A stretch of 64,000 nt of DNA from Vitis vinifera (taxonomy: Eukaryota > Streptophyta > Magnoliopsida > Vitales > Vitaceae): positions 1,286,501 through 1,350,500 of the forward strand of contig NC_081809.1 in NCBI RefSeq assembly GCF_030704535.1, written 5' to 3'. This document shows, piece after piece, positions 20,903 to 33,710 of the stretch. Each line of letters opens with the position of its first letter. Position 1 is the stretch's first letter. The position numbers were made by a program, and so were the translations under genes. The notes beneath the pieces were generated by a model, which had not been told where the DNA came from, did no database searches, and saw only the letters and a list, made by a program, of their open reading frames with translations.

Positions 20903-23900
20903 TTACACCAAATCAATTTGGCCGCTTTCTATGAGTGGCTTTACTGAGTTGTAGCGAAGAATGTATAAATCATCAGCAACCAGGTCCACCACTTCTTTGC
21001 TGCATATGGCAAATTTAATTGGTTAGCACAAATGGGAAATCATCTACTGAGTGTACTTATATATGATGATAAAAGAAACATTTACCTGTCATCAAGCTGG
21101 AAAGCTTCGATAGATCCTTTGCTTTTGCAGAAGACAAAGGTGTCCAACCGTGGCTCCGGAACTAAAAGGCCAAACAGATGGGACATCAATTTTTCAATAT
21201 TCAAAGTTCATACACTGATAGATCATCTGGCACAGTTCATAAGTAGCAGAATGTGCATGTTATACCTGACACTCGGATGTTCAAGAACTTGGTATTGACC
21301 CTGATTGATAATCGGATGTTCAAGAACTTGGTTCTAAGTACATTAAATATGGATACCAGTGGTAAAAGAAAAGGAAATAATACAAGGAATCCTTTCAGGG
21401 TGCTGAGGCTGGATTATGAATTGACGGTTGGGGATGATCTTGGAACCATTCATCTCCCTTTACATCTATCTAGATGATGATATAGACCAATTAACCAACC
21501 CCCACCCCCTAATCTAGATTGCCGGCTAGGTTAAAACATTAGATCCAGATAGATTAGTATCTTCACTTGTGAATTAAAGTTGAGTAAGCAACAGTTCAAA
21601 TGAAAACCAGCAGTGGTGCTTGGAAAAAAGATGGGGAAGAGAGTGGCCAATGAAATCCCAAGCATCAGGATTACAAGTAACATGAACTTGATGGAAATAA
21701 AAAAATAACAGAACCAGAGAGAGAAGATACAGAAGTTGAACATCCCTGTCCATTTAGTTGTCTGATCTAAGGTCATTGATAGTGGCCTATGTGAAAGATA
21801 GAAATAACCAATATCAATAATAGTGTTCAATTTGCCAATTCCATTTCCAAAGAATGAAGAATGGACTCTATCAACAGCTTCTTGATCATAACTTCAACAA
21901 TGTTCACATGATACTTGAACTTGAGGGGAGGGGAAAAATCTCTCAAGCATACAATTTCAAATTCCCAACACAATTTGAGCCTCTTATATTATAATCCCCA
22001 GGGTGCCAAATTTGGAAGCCTGTACTCTAAGCATACAGCTATAACTTCAGACTATAATAGCTACTGTCTAAGAAGCTTTGCAAAATTTTAGATCAATCCT
22101 TAATTCAGTTCAAATTCAAGGATTCCTAATGGAAATTGAATTAAACAAACACTAGAACAGAAATAGGAGAAAATTGGAACCTTGACCCATAAAATAATCC
22201 ACCACATACACAAACAGAGAATGAAAGTAGAAGAAATTGATGACTAGAAAGGACAAAAGAATACCCATGTCATCCTCTTCACTTGCTACAGACTGCTTTA
22301 GAATAGACTGGTAACCATCTGGCAATCTTGAGAGAACAGACTGTTCAAGATGTCTTTCCATGTCATCAGTACACCTGTAAAGTTCATTTCAAACACTGTT
22401 GGACAAAAAACCTCATAAATGTATTTCCACTTAAAAATATGAGAAAAAAACATGAAAATAGCCTTCACCTTTTGGCAAACTTTTGCTCTTGCTCAGAAAG
22501 CCGACTCCAAACATCAGTTTTTAAGATGTGGAACATGTATTTCTCAATCTGCAATCAGAAAGTTACTTAAGAAGCGGTAGAACATGTTTGAACCTGATCA
22601 GGTGTTTGGAGGTCTCGTTGCATAATATTTGAAATGAATGCATTATGTTTTTGCTAGTATCTAAAACAAGTGCTTGTTATTTTATTTTATTTTTGAGACA
22701 AATTTTTTTTAAACATATGAATATTTAACATGATCTTAAATAAAAGACAAAAAGAAGACAACCCTCCTCTTTGACGATTCTAGTTGTCAACATAAAAATA
22801 GAAAATAATGAAAATCAATTTCCATTTTTAATATTAATTAAAAGAAAAAAAATGAAATTAGAATTTATAAACAAAAAATAAAAATTCTATTTGTCGAATT
22901 TCTTTTTCTTTGTAGAGAGCCCAATCTGTGGAGAAGGAATTTGATTTCTTTGATGATTTCATGCTGAAAGGAAATCTTTTGTTCTTAAATGTTATAGAAC
23001 ACTTGTTTACATAAGTCCAAACACACCCTAGAAAAGCCACAAAGAGATCGAGGTTACCTTCTGAAGACGAATTCGAAGATATGATCTCAACAAAAACTGA
23101 GTCCTATCCAAGTCCATCTGATAGAGTGATACAGTTAGTGGATCAGTACCATTTTCTCCAAATTCCTCCACAGTTTCTTCCTGAAAAATATGCATCAAAT
23201 TGGAATGAAAAAATAGAATTTAATAAGTGAAAGAACAAGAAAACTAATATTACTAAAGTGAGGTAGCACCTACACAGAATCCATTATAATTGCAAGGATC
23301 TTACTGGCATATAGACTACGCGTAATTCTGGCATAATTACACAATATTTTGAGTTTCCAAGGTTTTCATGATCAACACCCATGACTGTACACCTATTATT
23401 AAAGGGAAAAAGAATTTTGAAGTTCATCCATCTTTACTTAAAATGGAAAATTTTCTTTTCAAATTCAACTTGATTGGTTAAAAAGTCACACAAACTGATA
23501 CACCAACCAGCTAAATCAACAGAGGGAAGCCTCTAGCCATATCTCACTTTTACATTTCATCACTGTTGCAAAGAAAATTGTTTGACAAGATCAGAATCCA
23601 TAGAATAGAACACTGTCACACTTCTCTTCTCCTTTTCCATCAGCCTTGGCAAGCCAAGTTAGTTTTATGTTTGGATTCACCATATTAATATATGATTTTT
23701 CTTTGTAATGTAAATGCATGGGGGCATGCATGACATTCAACTAAATGTGTAACCAAAAACTACAATTTGCACCAGCTAGAATAGAGCCAGAACATCTACA
23801 ACCTGCTTAGAATTTAGTCCTTCATTTGATCAACCAATCCATTAAACATCAACCTTCTTTCAACACCACAACCACCACATTAATTGACCAATCTATACGA

Positions 23901-26900
23901 ACTTACAGTGCCACTTCCCCCACCATCCCTCCAACTCTCCCCATTGCTGTCAAGCCTGTCATTGCTGCAGCCACTTTCATCATTGGCTCCCACATCCCAA
24001 TCACCAACTCCAATAATAACATGGCAACCACCAGTACCATAATACCACAACTTTTGTCACTATTATCACCTTAACCACCACATTAGTAAGACTACATTCA
24101 TAGCATTCAATCTGTACCAACACCATCACCTTGCCATGCCATGTCAATGCTGCTGCTACCAAGTTCATAACAAACGCCTCAACCCACATGATGTTTTCAC
24201 ACCACCTCTGCATTACTCTGAAAATTTATAGACATGGATGAATAGCTATAACTTTTTTTTTTCGATGGTTAAAATTAATTGTATTAAAAAGAAAAGTATA
24301 CATGATGTATACAAGAAACCAAATACAAAAAGGCACGGACACACAAAAAACAACCACATCCTACGGAACTCCTAACCAATCTACAAAATCAAAAGTCAAC
24401 AAGGAGCCATCCCCAATATACAATCTTACCCAATCCCAAAATAGATACAAAAAATAACTTTTAAAAGAATGATTTGAACATTCACAATTCTCAAAGGCTC
24501 TCCTATTTCTTTCCCTCCAAATGGACCAAAAAAGGCATAACAGAGTAACCTTCCAAGCCTTTTTCCTTTTTCTACCGACAAGAAAGTCTCCCTAACTCAA
24601 GAGTAAACCTCTCACCGAAGAGTGCATTACCCACTATACACCAAATAAAGCAAAAATTAGTTGCCACAAAATACAAGCTTTCAGGCAATGAAGAAGAATA
24701 TGATCACTTGTTTCTTCTTCCTCTTTGCACATGTAGTATCTATTAGGCATCTTTCGCCCCCTCTTTTTGAGCTGATCCAAAGTCAAAATCTTGGCCCAAG
24801 TTTCCCCCCAAGCAAAGAAGTTGACTCTAACAGGGGCCCAAGAGTTCCAAACCATACCTTGAGGGAAAGGATCCACTTCCCTACTAGCCAAGAAGGAGTA
24901 GAAAGACTTAATAGAAAAAATACCACTCTTTGTATCAACCCACTCCACTGAATCCTCAGACTCCATAGAAAGAGAATGATCATGCAGCCTCTCAAAGAAG
25001 TTGTCTATCTCATCCAGCTCCTAATCATTCCACTGTCTAATAAACCTAGGATTCTAGCTACCACCATCCCAAACATCAACCATCCAAGCATCTTTAGAGG
25101 AAGCTATAGAAAAAAGGTTTTGGGAAGCCTCCCTCAACGGCATTCCAACCTTGAAACACATTCTAACTTTGAAATCCTCCCAACCATTTCTGATTGCCTT
25201 CCAAACTCCCACTCCATACCTCTCTCACCCTAAATAGCTATAACTTGAAGCTAACTAACATACTTCACTAATTAGATTCACAATCACAGTTATACTATAA
25301 CTGTAAGTAGGACAATAAATGATCAATATGAGTTATCGATTACCACTATCATAGTTGTTAGCTTGTAAAACTTATCATGTATTGTAATATAATGAAAATT
25401 AAATAGAAAAAATATACACACATGATCATATATATTAAAAGCATGAAGTATAGAACAATATATAACCAATTTGATAAAAGATAATAGGATTTAAAGAGTT
25501 AAACTACATCTTACCATATTAACACATTGAATACTAGAGTTTGAAATATCAATTTAACAAAATATCAATTTAATGTATAGGTTCATCACAAAATGCACAA
25601 AAATAAATCTTTTAAATTTTTTAGATTTGATTTTTAATTACAAATTCCAACTAGACATGTTTCTTTACATGTTCTGCTGATATATTTCTTTTATCATCTC
25701 CTTGATTTCAACTTTACATGCTTATCATTCATTCCCCACCAAAAATAAATTTTTTTTAAAAAAGTAATATATAAGGTAAAAGTTTTTATTCATTGATCAC
25801 CATCATTTTCAATGTCAAAATTCCAACCATTCAAATGAAAATTATCCAATATTTATTATAAGAATAAATTTACTTAACTTATGCTCTAAACTTTGACAAC
25901 AAAAGTGTAACTTTTATATAAGATTATTTCACCTCTTTCTTCCTTTCATGATCAATTTCCAACCTTTATGTACATTTTAAACAATTAATAAAATGATTCT
26001 TTTAAACGGAAAAAAAAAAAAAAAAAAAAAAATTGAATTTGATTTTTCTTAAAAAATATGAAAAATAATTGAAGGTATATGCATCTTTGTATCATGTATC
26101 ATATGTGTGTCTTAAGATACACTAAAGACAAGATACAAGTATGATTTATCTCAATTTCCATAAAAAAATATATCATTGTATCATATCGTGTTTTGTAAGT
26201 TTTTAACAATTGACAAACACTATTTATAATAAAAGATTTCTAGCCAAAAACTAATTCATTGGAAGGAGAATTTGTAATGTGGTCACTAATCCAATAAACA
26301 TTACTGGTTTTTCTACATGCCCATGGAGAAAAAAAATTCATATCAATTCTCACTTCAAGATCCAAAAATATTAGAATTTTAATAACAATCTTGAAATTCC
26401 TATAGATACTCATTGATGTCAAATTAACAAGAACATAATGTTAATTGGAAAGCTTGCCCCTTCTTCTTTCCCTTGACAATTAGGTAGGTCCAAGGCATTG
26501 TCAAGCTTTTCAATTTCACGGAGAATGCATAAAAGCATTATATCCTATAAAGCGTTTACACCCATGATGCAGACAGTATTTCACTGCTCACTGACATTCT
26601 GCTCATTTAGTTTATTTGCTTCAACATGATATATTCAGTTGTTGTCTAAACATGAAGATTACAATCCAGAATCTGATAATGCTAGACTGAGAATTCAAAA
26701 TTTTTGTTATTATCAGAAAGCAAAATTTGCCGTTAAATAACCAGGGATCCTGAAACTGATTGAAGAAACACCTATAAATCATTTTGAAGAAGGAGGATTC
26801 CTATGAGTTTCCAAATCGACAAGGAAAGTTCAGAAGATCATGTCAAACCACCCACACCCTGAATACCAAACTTGAGCTGCAATCATGTCTGACAAAGATG

Positions 26901-28075
26901 ATGTGGTCACAAAAACCTCATGGAAAACAGTTTCATGCGCCAAGTACTCTCCAAAATAATACAGGATCCTCCATAAGAAAGAAAGAAAATTTAGAGTATA
27001 GTACCTATAACAGTGAAGGAAATTTGAGAAGCTATTCTGACTAATTATAGTGGGGGAAGTTTATATCAAAATTCAAATCTTCAATAGAAGAAGCAATGCA
27101 GTATTTTTGTCCCAAATCAGAAACTAGTTAGTAGAAGGCTTTGTTGGGGTGAGTTTCAAATCCAAAACTCCAGCCTATTAGTGCTGATTCAAGTTCAAGG
27201 CACCACATTATCTGAAAAAAAACTATTTTTAGGGAGTTGAAGTCACCTAAAACTAGAAGTACGACATTTTTTTATGAATGAAATACAATGCTCAGTTAGA
27301 TGTAGGTAGACTGGATGGACAATAGATATATAATGCCCATTAATCAAATGCCTGAAGAACAAAACCTTACTAGGTGCCCGAAAATGGTACCTAATGCTGT
27401 CAAATTGCGATCCTTATTGCTCCAAATTTTTAAAAGCTCAAACAAGTTTCGTGCAAAATCATTGATTTCACAATTAAATGGATCATTGAGCTGCTCATGA
27501 ACGATTTTAGAGTGCAATGGAAAATATAAATAATGAAAAAATAAATAAATAACTTTCAAACAAACATGGAGAACATGCAAATCAAATTCTATCAAAAAAA
27601 AAAAGAGAAGAAGAAGAAGAAGAAAATCTTATGCCAAGCTTCACAACAAACCTAGTTAGTAATTGCTCTAGGTTCCGTTAGGTCTCCTATGATAATGTGT
27701 AAGTCAAATTTGGGACCGTATGAAACAAAAAAATAAAAAAGAAGAAAAAGAAAAATCCACTCGAACAACGAATTTCGCTTCATTAAGTCGACTCTCAAAA
27801 TTTTCACCAAAAAAAAGATTTATAATTTTGGTTTTTTTCATTTCCGTCCACTTCTCAGAAACCAAACAGAAGGTTAAGGATTAAAGTTTTAAGCATACCA
27901 TCAACTGGATCTGTTCTCTAGATCTTTGCACCAGCGCAGTTTGAAAATGGAGAATCTCGGGAGCAGCCTTCTCGTTCCTCCACGCCCTCTTCAACAGCTC
28001 CACATCGGTCGTCGCTATCAACGACTCATAATCGTCGGCCGGAAACCCTGATCCCTCCTCCGAACCAGAAGCCAT
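20903..28075 (-). CDS. SLD5: DNA replication complex GINS protein SLD5
   Basis: Six coding exons on the minus strand: 28075-27899, 23180-23058, 22548-22469, 22374-22265, 21161-21086 and 20999-20903, all GT-AG, giving 663 nt and a 220-residue protein, the length of the Arabidopsis protein as I recall it. The N-terminal ADDYESLIATTDVELLKRAW, then LYQMDLDRTQFLLRSYLR, the LSEQEQKFA helix, DDMVPEPRLDTFVFCKSK and the end IESGQIDLV are hallmarks of plant SLD5. With PSF1-3 it forms GINS, which joins MCM2-7 and CDC45 as the replicative helicase in the nucleus. The start is the first ATG that gives MASGSEEGSG. Intron 1 is 4.7 kb and contains an L1 fragment. An E2F-like site lies 80 bp upstream of the ATG. 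The gene appears intact. Confidence 0.94.
21162..22264 (-). other. SLD5 intron with a short direct repeat
   Basis: Intron between the exons at 22265-22374 and 21086-21161. A 23-bp word (cggatgttcaagaacttggt plus flank) is repeated at 21274-21293 and 21311-21330 with a short spacer, a recent local duplication. No other feature is seen. Confidence 0.5.
23181..27898 (-). other. SLD5 intron 1 (4.7 kb)
   Basis: A large first intron holding the L1 fragment at 24241-25246. The rest is AT-rich, with an A run at 26011-26031 and a GAA-rich run at 27600-27625. A stretch at 23640-24230 is Cys/Pro-codon-like on paper but has no conserved product. No further gene is recognised. Confidence 0.6.
24241..25246 (-). 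mobile_element. 5'-truncated L1-type LINE fragment with 14-bp target-site duplication
   Basis: A 1-kb fragment in reverse orientation, bounded by AATAGCTATAACTT at 24241-24254 and 25233-25246; the poly(A) reads as a T run at 24253-24262. Only the end of ORF2 and the 3' UTR are present. The open piece 24634-24966 carries the zf-RVT region (ILTLDQLKKRG, CKEEEETSDHILLHC). Upstream of it the frame has several stops. It is a more distant L1 subfamily than the pair at 4.6-14.1 kb. It lies in the sense direction of the SLD5 gene. Confidence 0.9.
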
Positions 28076-28152
28076 CTGAAAATAATTTCCCAAAATTTCC
28101 CGTCTTTTTTCTCAAACAATCGAGAGGGAAACCAACAGATAATTCACCAAAC

Positions 28153-28162
28153 TGGCGCCAAA
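28153..28162 (-). promoter_or_regulatory. E2F-like site of SLD5
   Basis: TTTGGCGCCA on the minus strand fits the E2F consensus TTTSSCGC and lies about 80 bp upstream of the SLD5 ATG. E2F-DP control in S phase is expected for GINS genes. Binding is inferred, not shown. Confidence 0.55.
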
Positions 28163-28224
28163 AACAAGATTACAAAACTTTCGCCCGATATATAAGCAAA
28201 GAGGAAATCATTAGATGTTTTCAG

Positions 28225-28345
28225 AAGGACAGATCACGAGTTTGTGCGTGAATCTAACGGCGTCGAATCGCCCCGTGATTAGTACCCGAAGATATGGACG
28301 GCTACGATGGGGTTTGATTCACGCACAAACTTGAGATGTGCCCAT
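28225..28345 (-). ncRNA. MIR403: MIR403 precursor, copy 1
   Basis: A hairpin on the minus strand. Positions 28257-28237 read exactly as the 21-nt plant miR403 (begins TTAGATTCACGC, ends AAACTCG) on the 3' arm. The 5' arm at about 28337-28313 contains CAAGTTTGTGCGTGAATCAA and pairs with it along the whole length; the loop side is about 55 nt. miR403 loads into AGO1 and directs cleavage of AGO2 (and AGO3) mRNA, setting the balance between silencing and antiviral effectors. A TATA box (CTATAAA, 28407-28401) lies about 60 nt upstream of the hairpin. The transcript would run towards SLD5 (ATG at 28075), so the two share a short region. Confidence 0.92.
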
Positions 28346-28400
28346 CTCTTGATAAGAGGCTTGCCTGTTTTGGGTGTTAGGCTTTGGGGCTCGACTTCCA

Positions 28401-28407
28401 TTTATAG
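28401..28407 (-). promoter_or_regulatory. TATA box of MIR403 copy 1
   Basis: CTATAAA on the minus strand, placing a start near 28375 and the hairpin at the very 5' end of the transcript. The second MIR403 locus has the same spacing. Confidence 0.5.
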
Positions 28408-28419
28408 ATGGCTGATATA

Positions 28420-30460
28420 AATATTAAGTATTAACCATTGGACCCACTGCCACCGGGAGGATGATGCCTTGGGCTGAACGCGTTTGAGAGGGCTTTTTGG
28501 TCAATTAATGTCTACAAAAATGAATGGTATATGAGCCATCCACGTTTCACGTGAACTTTATATTAAATCAAAATTTAAAGAATATGTTTGATATTTCATT
28601 AAAATATAGTAATAAAAAGATTGTTAAAATCGGATTGAATCTTCTGGATTGATATTGATTTGAGGGTAACAAGTCATATGCTCTTAAATGGAGTGCACTT
28701 GATATTGAAGCCAATTAGGTTTGATGTCAAATTCAAGGCCATTTTGGCTCATGCGAGTTTGATATTCACGAGGAGATATGGTACACAACCTTAACCTTTG
28801 CACTTGGGCTAGAATAAACCATTCCAATTAATTTCTAAAAATATAAAAAAATGTTAGGATTTGATATTATTTTTTAGATTAAAAATCTAAAATTAATGAA
28901 TTAATTATAATAATAAAATATAAATTTCAATCATAAATCCATAAATAATATATGATACCACCAAAAGTGTTGTTTTATAATTTTTTTTTCATCACTAAGA
29001 GACAATTATTATCTTTAACATATTTTTGTTTATTTAATAATTAAATATAATTTAAAAAAAGTTAATTTTATTCACATTAATGGAGGTATTTTATGAAATT
29101 TTAAACTTATAAAAATTATATCCATTTAATCAAATCAGAGATGATTGAAATTAACTTTAATTAAAAATTATAATTACTATCACATTCCCAAAATTATGAT
29201 TAATTATTATATAATAAATTCTAATATTTTTGAATATTTGAAAATATATTATATTTTTTTTTCAAATCATTAAATTGTAAATTAAAATAAGAATGAATAA
29301 AATAATTAGTTTTATAAATATCTTGAACACAAAAATATGACATTTAGATAGTAAAAATAAAATTTAAATTTTAAACTAATTATATAATTAATTATTTAAT
29401 TTTTTTGTTATTATACTGTTTTTGATATTTTGGAATATTATATTATTTTTCTTTAAATGATTCCTTAATGAAGAAGTCCATGATGTAGCTAGATTTTAAA
29501 ACTATTATAATAGATTGGGTCAAATCTCATAAGCTTATAATATTAGCATGGAAAAGTTTTCATAATCCCATGGTAACTATAGGGTGATTATGATATATCA
29601 CCTAGAGTATTTTTGGACAATATCTAGAGACGAGTAAAATCATGTGATAGTTTCAAAATAAATAATGATGATGATAACGATACATTAGTAAACAAATAAG
29701 AGGGTGTCTGGTTTTTTTATTTTTTACTAAAATCAATTCATTTTCAAAATTTAAGTTATTTATTATTTATTTTTATTTTTTCATGATTTATTATAAATTT
29801 GTCGTTGAATGAAAAAAATTAAAATATTTAAATTTTTTAAAATGAAAAAAAACTAACATGTTAATTTTTTTATTTTTTAATGTTTAATTTAAATAAAATA
29901 TTAAAAAATAAATAATATAATACTTAATATTATTAAATATAAAAAATTTATTTAAATTTAAATAAAAAACAAATACCACTTAAGTATTGAGTTGAAACCT
30001 TAAAGTTGTTTTTTTTGTACTATGAGAAATTGCAAAAATGGTTTTATTGGCAATTTCCATTGTTTAAGCTCGAAGTTAGAAAAATAAAAAAGAAAAAATC
30101 AATTAAAAGAGATGAAATGCTCCAAATTTGTACATCCTATCCCTTTTATGTTAAGTTTGAATATAAAACAAAATCAACTGGTTAAAAGAGATGAGATAAT
30201 CTAACTTTTTTTTTTTCGTATTTAAATTATATTATTTTAATCTAATAACCTTTAAAAAAAAAAGTTATTTGATAAAAAATTGGAAATCATCCTTAATTTA
30301 TAAATCTAACTTTTTTTTTTCTTTCAAGATTGAAAAATATCAAAATTTTGACAAAGAAAAAATCTCATTTTTTTTAATTGTAAAAACAACCATCTCAAAT
30401 AATTGAAATATCGAATCAGATTTACAGATTTAGATCTTTTAATTATTTGTTATCAATTAA
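28420..30460. other. AT-rich spacer between the two MIR403 loci
   Basis: About 2 kb with very high A/T content. It contains one MITE-like element (29700-29990) and no recognised gene. Confidence 0.5.
29702..29990. mobile_element. MITE-like element
   Basis: The left end GGGTGTCTGGTTTTTTTATT and the right end read in reverse (GTGGTATTTGTTTTTTATTT) form imperfect inverted repeats; the interior is nearly pure A/T. It belongs to the same broad type as the element at 51694-51970. Confidence 0.45.
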
Positions 30461-30683
30461 TTTTTCAAAAATACCGATAAATTGTACGAATTTCTCTACC
30501 ATCGCAGTCCGAAGCGAAGAACTCGAACTCTGCCACCGTCCGACGTCGTAACGGTGGGATCCGCAACAACAAGCCACATAATGGTAAACTCTCAAACCTG
30601 CCCCTCTCTTTTTTCTCGAAGAATCCAGATGAAAAAAAAGGAGATCGATAAACTGGCGCCGGTAATAAAGCGGATGCTACAGA

Positions 30684-30775
30684 AGAGACAGATCCCGAGT
30701 TTGTGCGTGAATCTAACACCCCTTTGAAAGAAGATCGAGGCGTTGGATTCGCGCACAAACTCGAGGTTTGTATCC
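30684..30775 (-). ncRNA. MIR403: MIR403 precursor, copy 2
   Basis: A second minus-strand hairpin. Positions 30716-30696 are again the exact 21-nt miR403 sequence on the 3' arm. The 5' arm (about 30767-30743) contains CGAGTTTGTGCGCGAATCCA and pairs with two G:U-type or mismatched positions; the loop is only about 27 nt, shorter than in copy 1. A TATA box (TATATAAAG, 30841-30833) lies about 60 nt upstream. Sequence beyond the hairpin also matches copy 1 (cagaag.gacagatc.cgag, and aactggcgcc further downstream), which shows the two loci arose by segmental duplication. Confidence 0.92.
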
Positions 30776-30832
30776 TCTTTTGTCGAAAGACCAAGAAAGC
30801 TTTATACTGAAAAGCCAAATGCCTTTGCTTCA

Positions 30833-30841
30833 CTTTATATA
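30833..30841 (-). promoter_or_regulatory. TATA box of MIR403 copy 2
   Basis: TATATAAAG on the minus strand; start expected near 30808, about 35 nt before the hairpin. Confidence 0.55.
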
Positions 30842-30949
30842 AAAAAAAACAGCAGAGATCCCATTCCTACTATTCCTCCCCCTCCTTCACCGTTCTTTCA
30901 GTAGACCACTTCCAAGTTAAGTAACGCAGTTGCTTGGGCGCTACGCAGG

Positions 30950-33110
30950 ATTATTTTTCCAAAAAGAAAAAAGAAAATTACATTTTTGGACTTGAGATAA
31001 ATTCAAGGGTTATCTCAAGGGAAAAGTGCGTTTTTTTACGCATATTTAATATAAAAAAAATCATAAAATAACAACGGATGCTTGTAAAATTTAAATTTAA
31101 TTTATTTATTTAAAATTTTCTACAATTTATCTTTAAAGATATTAGATTTAACTATTCAAGTACCATCTAATTTTACCATGCATAAAATTTAAATTATTTT
31201 TAAATATTTTTTTTATTTTTATCATTTGTTATAAACTAATTAGGGTTTTATACACTTTATTTTTAAAGATATTATCATTTAAGAAGGTATAAAATTTAAA
31301 TTATTTTTTAGAAAATTTTGTTTATGCTATGTTTTTCTAAGCACGTGTATTTAAATATTCGCCTCTCTTCAATTCAATTTATTTTTTTCATTGAAATTTG
31401 GTAATTATCTGATTTATTTTTATTGTGAGAAAATTGTTCCTTTTTTAAAAATAATTAACAAATAATACCCTTAAAAAAATAAGAAAGGAAAGGTTTTTTT
31501 TTTTGGATTTTTTTGACATTTTTTTGTTAAAAAAGCAAGTGAAAAAATAATTTCCTTTATACCAAAAAAACTTTATTTATTTATTTATTTTATAAACTCA
31601 TCACCCAATTAAAACCCATATTCTCTCTATTATTCACCAACTCACCAATCTACTTGGTTTTTTTCTTACTATCTTTTAATTTTTTTTCTCAAATTGTTAG
31701 AATTATAATTTTCATTAAAAATGAACAACAACATTTTAAAATAAATATAAAATAAATGGATGATACCAATATAAATAAATAATGTAATGATAAAATCCGT
31801 GGATACCAAAAAAAATTATGTACTTTTAAAAAACCTGATAATATTTATTTTAATAAACCTATAAATTGTTATTTTTTATTTAAAAAACGATAAGTATGTT
31901 TATTTTCTTGTAATGCATATGCTCATATTGAATTTTTAATTAATTTAAAATCAAATAAAACTTAATAAATTAAATTCATTAATTAAATACTAGAATTTCT
32001 CAAGTCAAAATTCGTCTAAAATAACTATGCCTATTTTTCTTCCCTCCTGTGCATAATTATAATATTTCAAATTTTCTTATTATGTAAAATGGACTTCAAA
32101 TTTAGTAAGAGTTTATTTGTCAGATTCTTTAACAATTTTATTAATTTTCAAAAATAAAGAAACTAAAAAAATTAAGCTAATTAATATCAGAATTTCTTAG
32201 AACAAAATTAGTCAACAATGACTAAGCTAGTTTCTCCTTATATTAATTTGCTTAATTTTTATATTCCAAATTATTTCAAAAATTACTAGATTTATTAATA
32301 AATTCAACATACTACTTTTACAATTAATACTTATAAAATGTAGTAAAAAATAAAAATAGTAATATGTATGCTTATGAGAATACTTCTTTGGATGTCAATG
32401 AGTTATAACAATTGGGCCACACATCAGCTAGCAGGGTCCATGAAAAGAAACCAGCCCATTTGGTCCGAATGCTCATTATGATTTTGGGCCTCTCTCTAGC
32501 CCAATCGGCCGTTCAACAGAGGCCTCAAAGTACAATCCCCTAGGCCCAGTAGCATTCGAGCGAGTAGGAATAGTGATATTAGAGTCTGTTTAGATGGCTT
32601 TCTTCGTTTAGTTTTGACTAGAAGGAAATAGCTTCTTTATAAGTCCAAATAGCATATATATTATCCAAACAAATTTATAAACTCTTATTGAGTTTAAAAA
32701 AGAGTTATTAATTTCTTAGAAGTTAACCCAAACAGACCCTTAATCTTTTTCCCAAGTTGGTCAACTTTTATTTCTTATATAATATCATAATAAATATTTT
32801 TAATATATCGAGTGTCCAAGAATTGATCTTTATTTACTAATAATCTCGAATCTCGTGCTTCGGGTACTTGAGTTTATAACTTAAGCAGAAAAATGCTAAT
32901 AATTATACCATATGGAATTATGCAAAACTAATCATAATTATATCACATGTGCATTTTCCCCGGCTCACCCCGTGTGATAAAGCTTTAACAAAACTTGCTT
33001 TATTGATTTGATTTGAGAAAAAGATAAACGATCAGTTAAAAACCTTATACTTAGTGAATTATATCATAAGTTAATTGAACTATGATCAATTAACTTATTC
33101 ACTTATTAAG
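30950..33110. other. AT-rich spacer with one MITE
   Basis: Mostly A/T-rich. 32410-32560 is GC-richer with several GGCCCA/TGGGCC words, a possible promoter relic without a gene beside it. One MITE lies at 32582-32739. Nothing else is recognised. Confidence 0.45.
32579..32742. mobile_element. MITE with TTA target-site duplication (PIF/Harbinger-type)
   Basis: The element 32582-32739 is flanked by TTA on each side. Its ends are inverted: left GAGTCTGTTTAGATGG, right end reversed GGGTCTGTTTGGGTTAAC. It is 158 bp and non-coding. TTA plus this end sequence suggests a Tourist/PIF-Harbinger-derived MITE. Confidence 0.6.
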
Positions 33111-33124
33111 GAATTATGATATTT

Positions 33125-33440
33125 GAGTCAAAGACAATAGGAAGGAACAAGGATTTAAAGTCAACTCATGATGAGTAGTACTATGAAGCTTGAAAATGGG
33201 ATTCAAGAGTGCCTGTGGTCAACATTTATATCTTCTTCTTTCCCACTCAAATGCTGGGAATACTGTGGAAATGTCATGGCTTCTTATACTTCTCTTTGCA
33301 CTTAACTTGTTCCCCATGTTCAATCGTACAACTACAGCACGTCAAATGTTTCCCACCATGGTTCCCATAAGTTATGGGCTCAGTACATTATCCCATAGTT
33401 GATTTTCTCTTCCGGATATGAAGTTCATGCATGAAACGGA
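33125..33440. repeat. Module M, copy 1
   Basis: A conserved non-coding block repeated through the peptide array. It has 'tcaactcatgat', then 'cccactcaaatgctgg', 'ctgtggaaatgtcatggcttcttatac' split by a few changes, 'gttccccat' and 'gtttcccac'. No reading frame is kept between copies. This copy has no peptide gene next to it. Confidence 0.65.
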
Positions 33441-33710
33441 TAGAACAGTACTACATAATAGTATGTCTCTCACAATCTAGTGAAAGTCAAACTTGGATTT
33501 TTTTTTTCTTTTTCTTTTTCTAAGCTTACCGAACTATTTTGATTTTAAAAAGAATTTAATATAAATGTGAGAATAATATTTATTTTTATAGAAGTTTTGA
33601 TTCTTAATACAGGTGGAAATTTAATTTTAATAAAACTTTAGTGGTATATATTAAGGTTATTAGTGTGAAATTACAAGTTTTAAGTTTTGAGTTTTAATTT
33701 TAAATTAAGT

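Noticed and set aside
23826-24213. Thr/Pro- or Val-rich open frames in SLD5 intron 1
   Set aside because: Low-complexity 'accacc/acaact' sequence without a start or homology; the intron is well defined by flanking exons.
30465-30833. 122-codon open frame over MIR403 copy 2
   Set aside because: Starts with GTG, no ATG, and runs through the miRNA hairpin; the hairpin explains the conservation.
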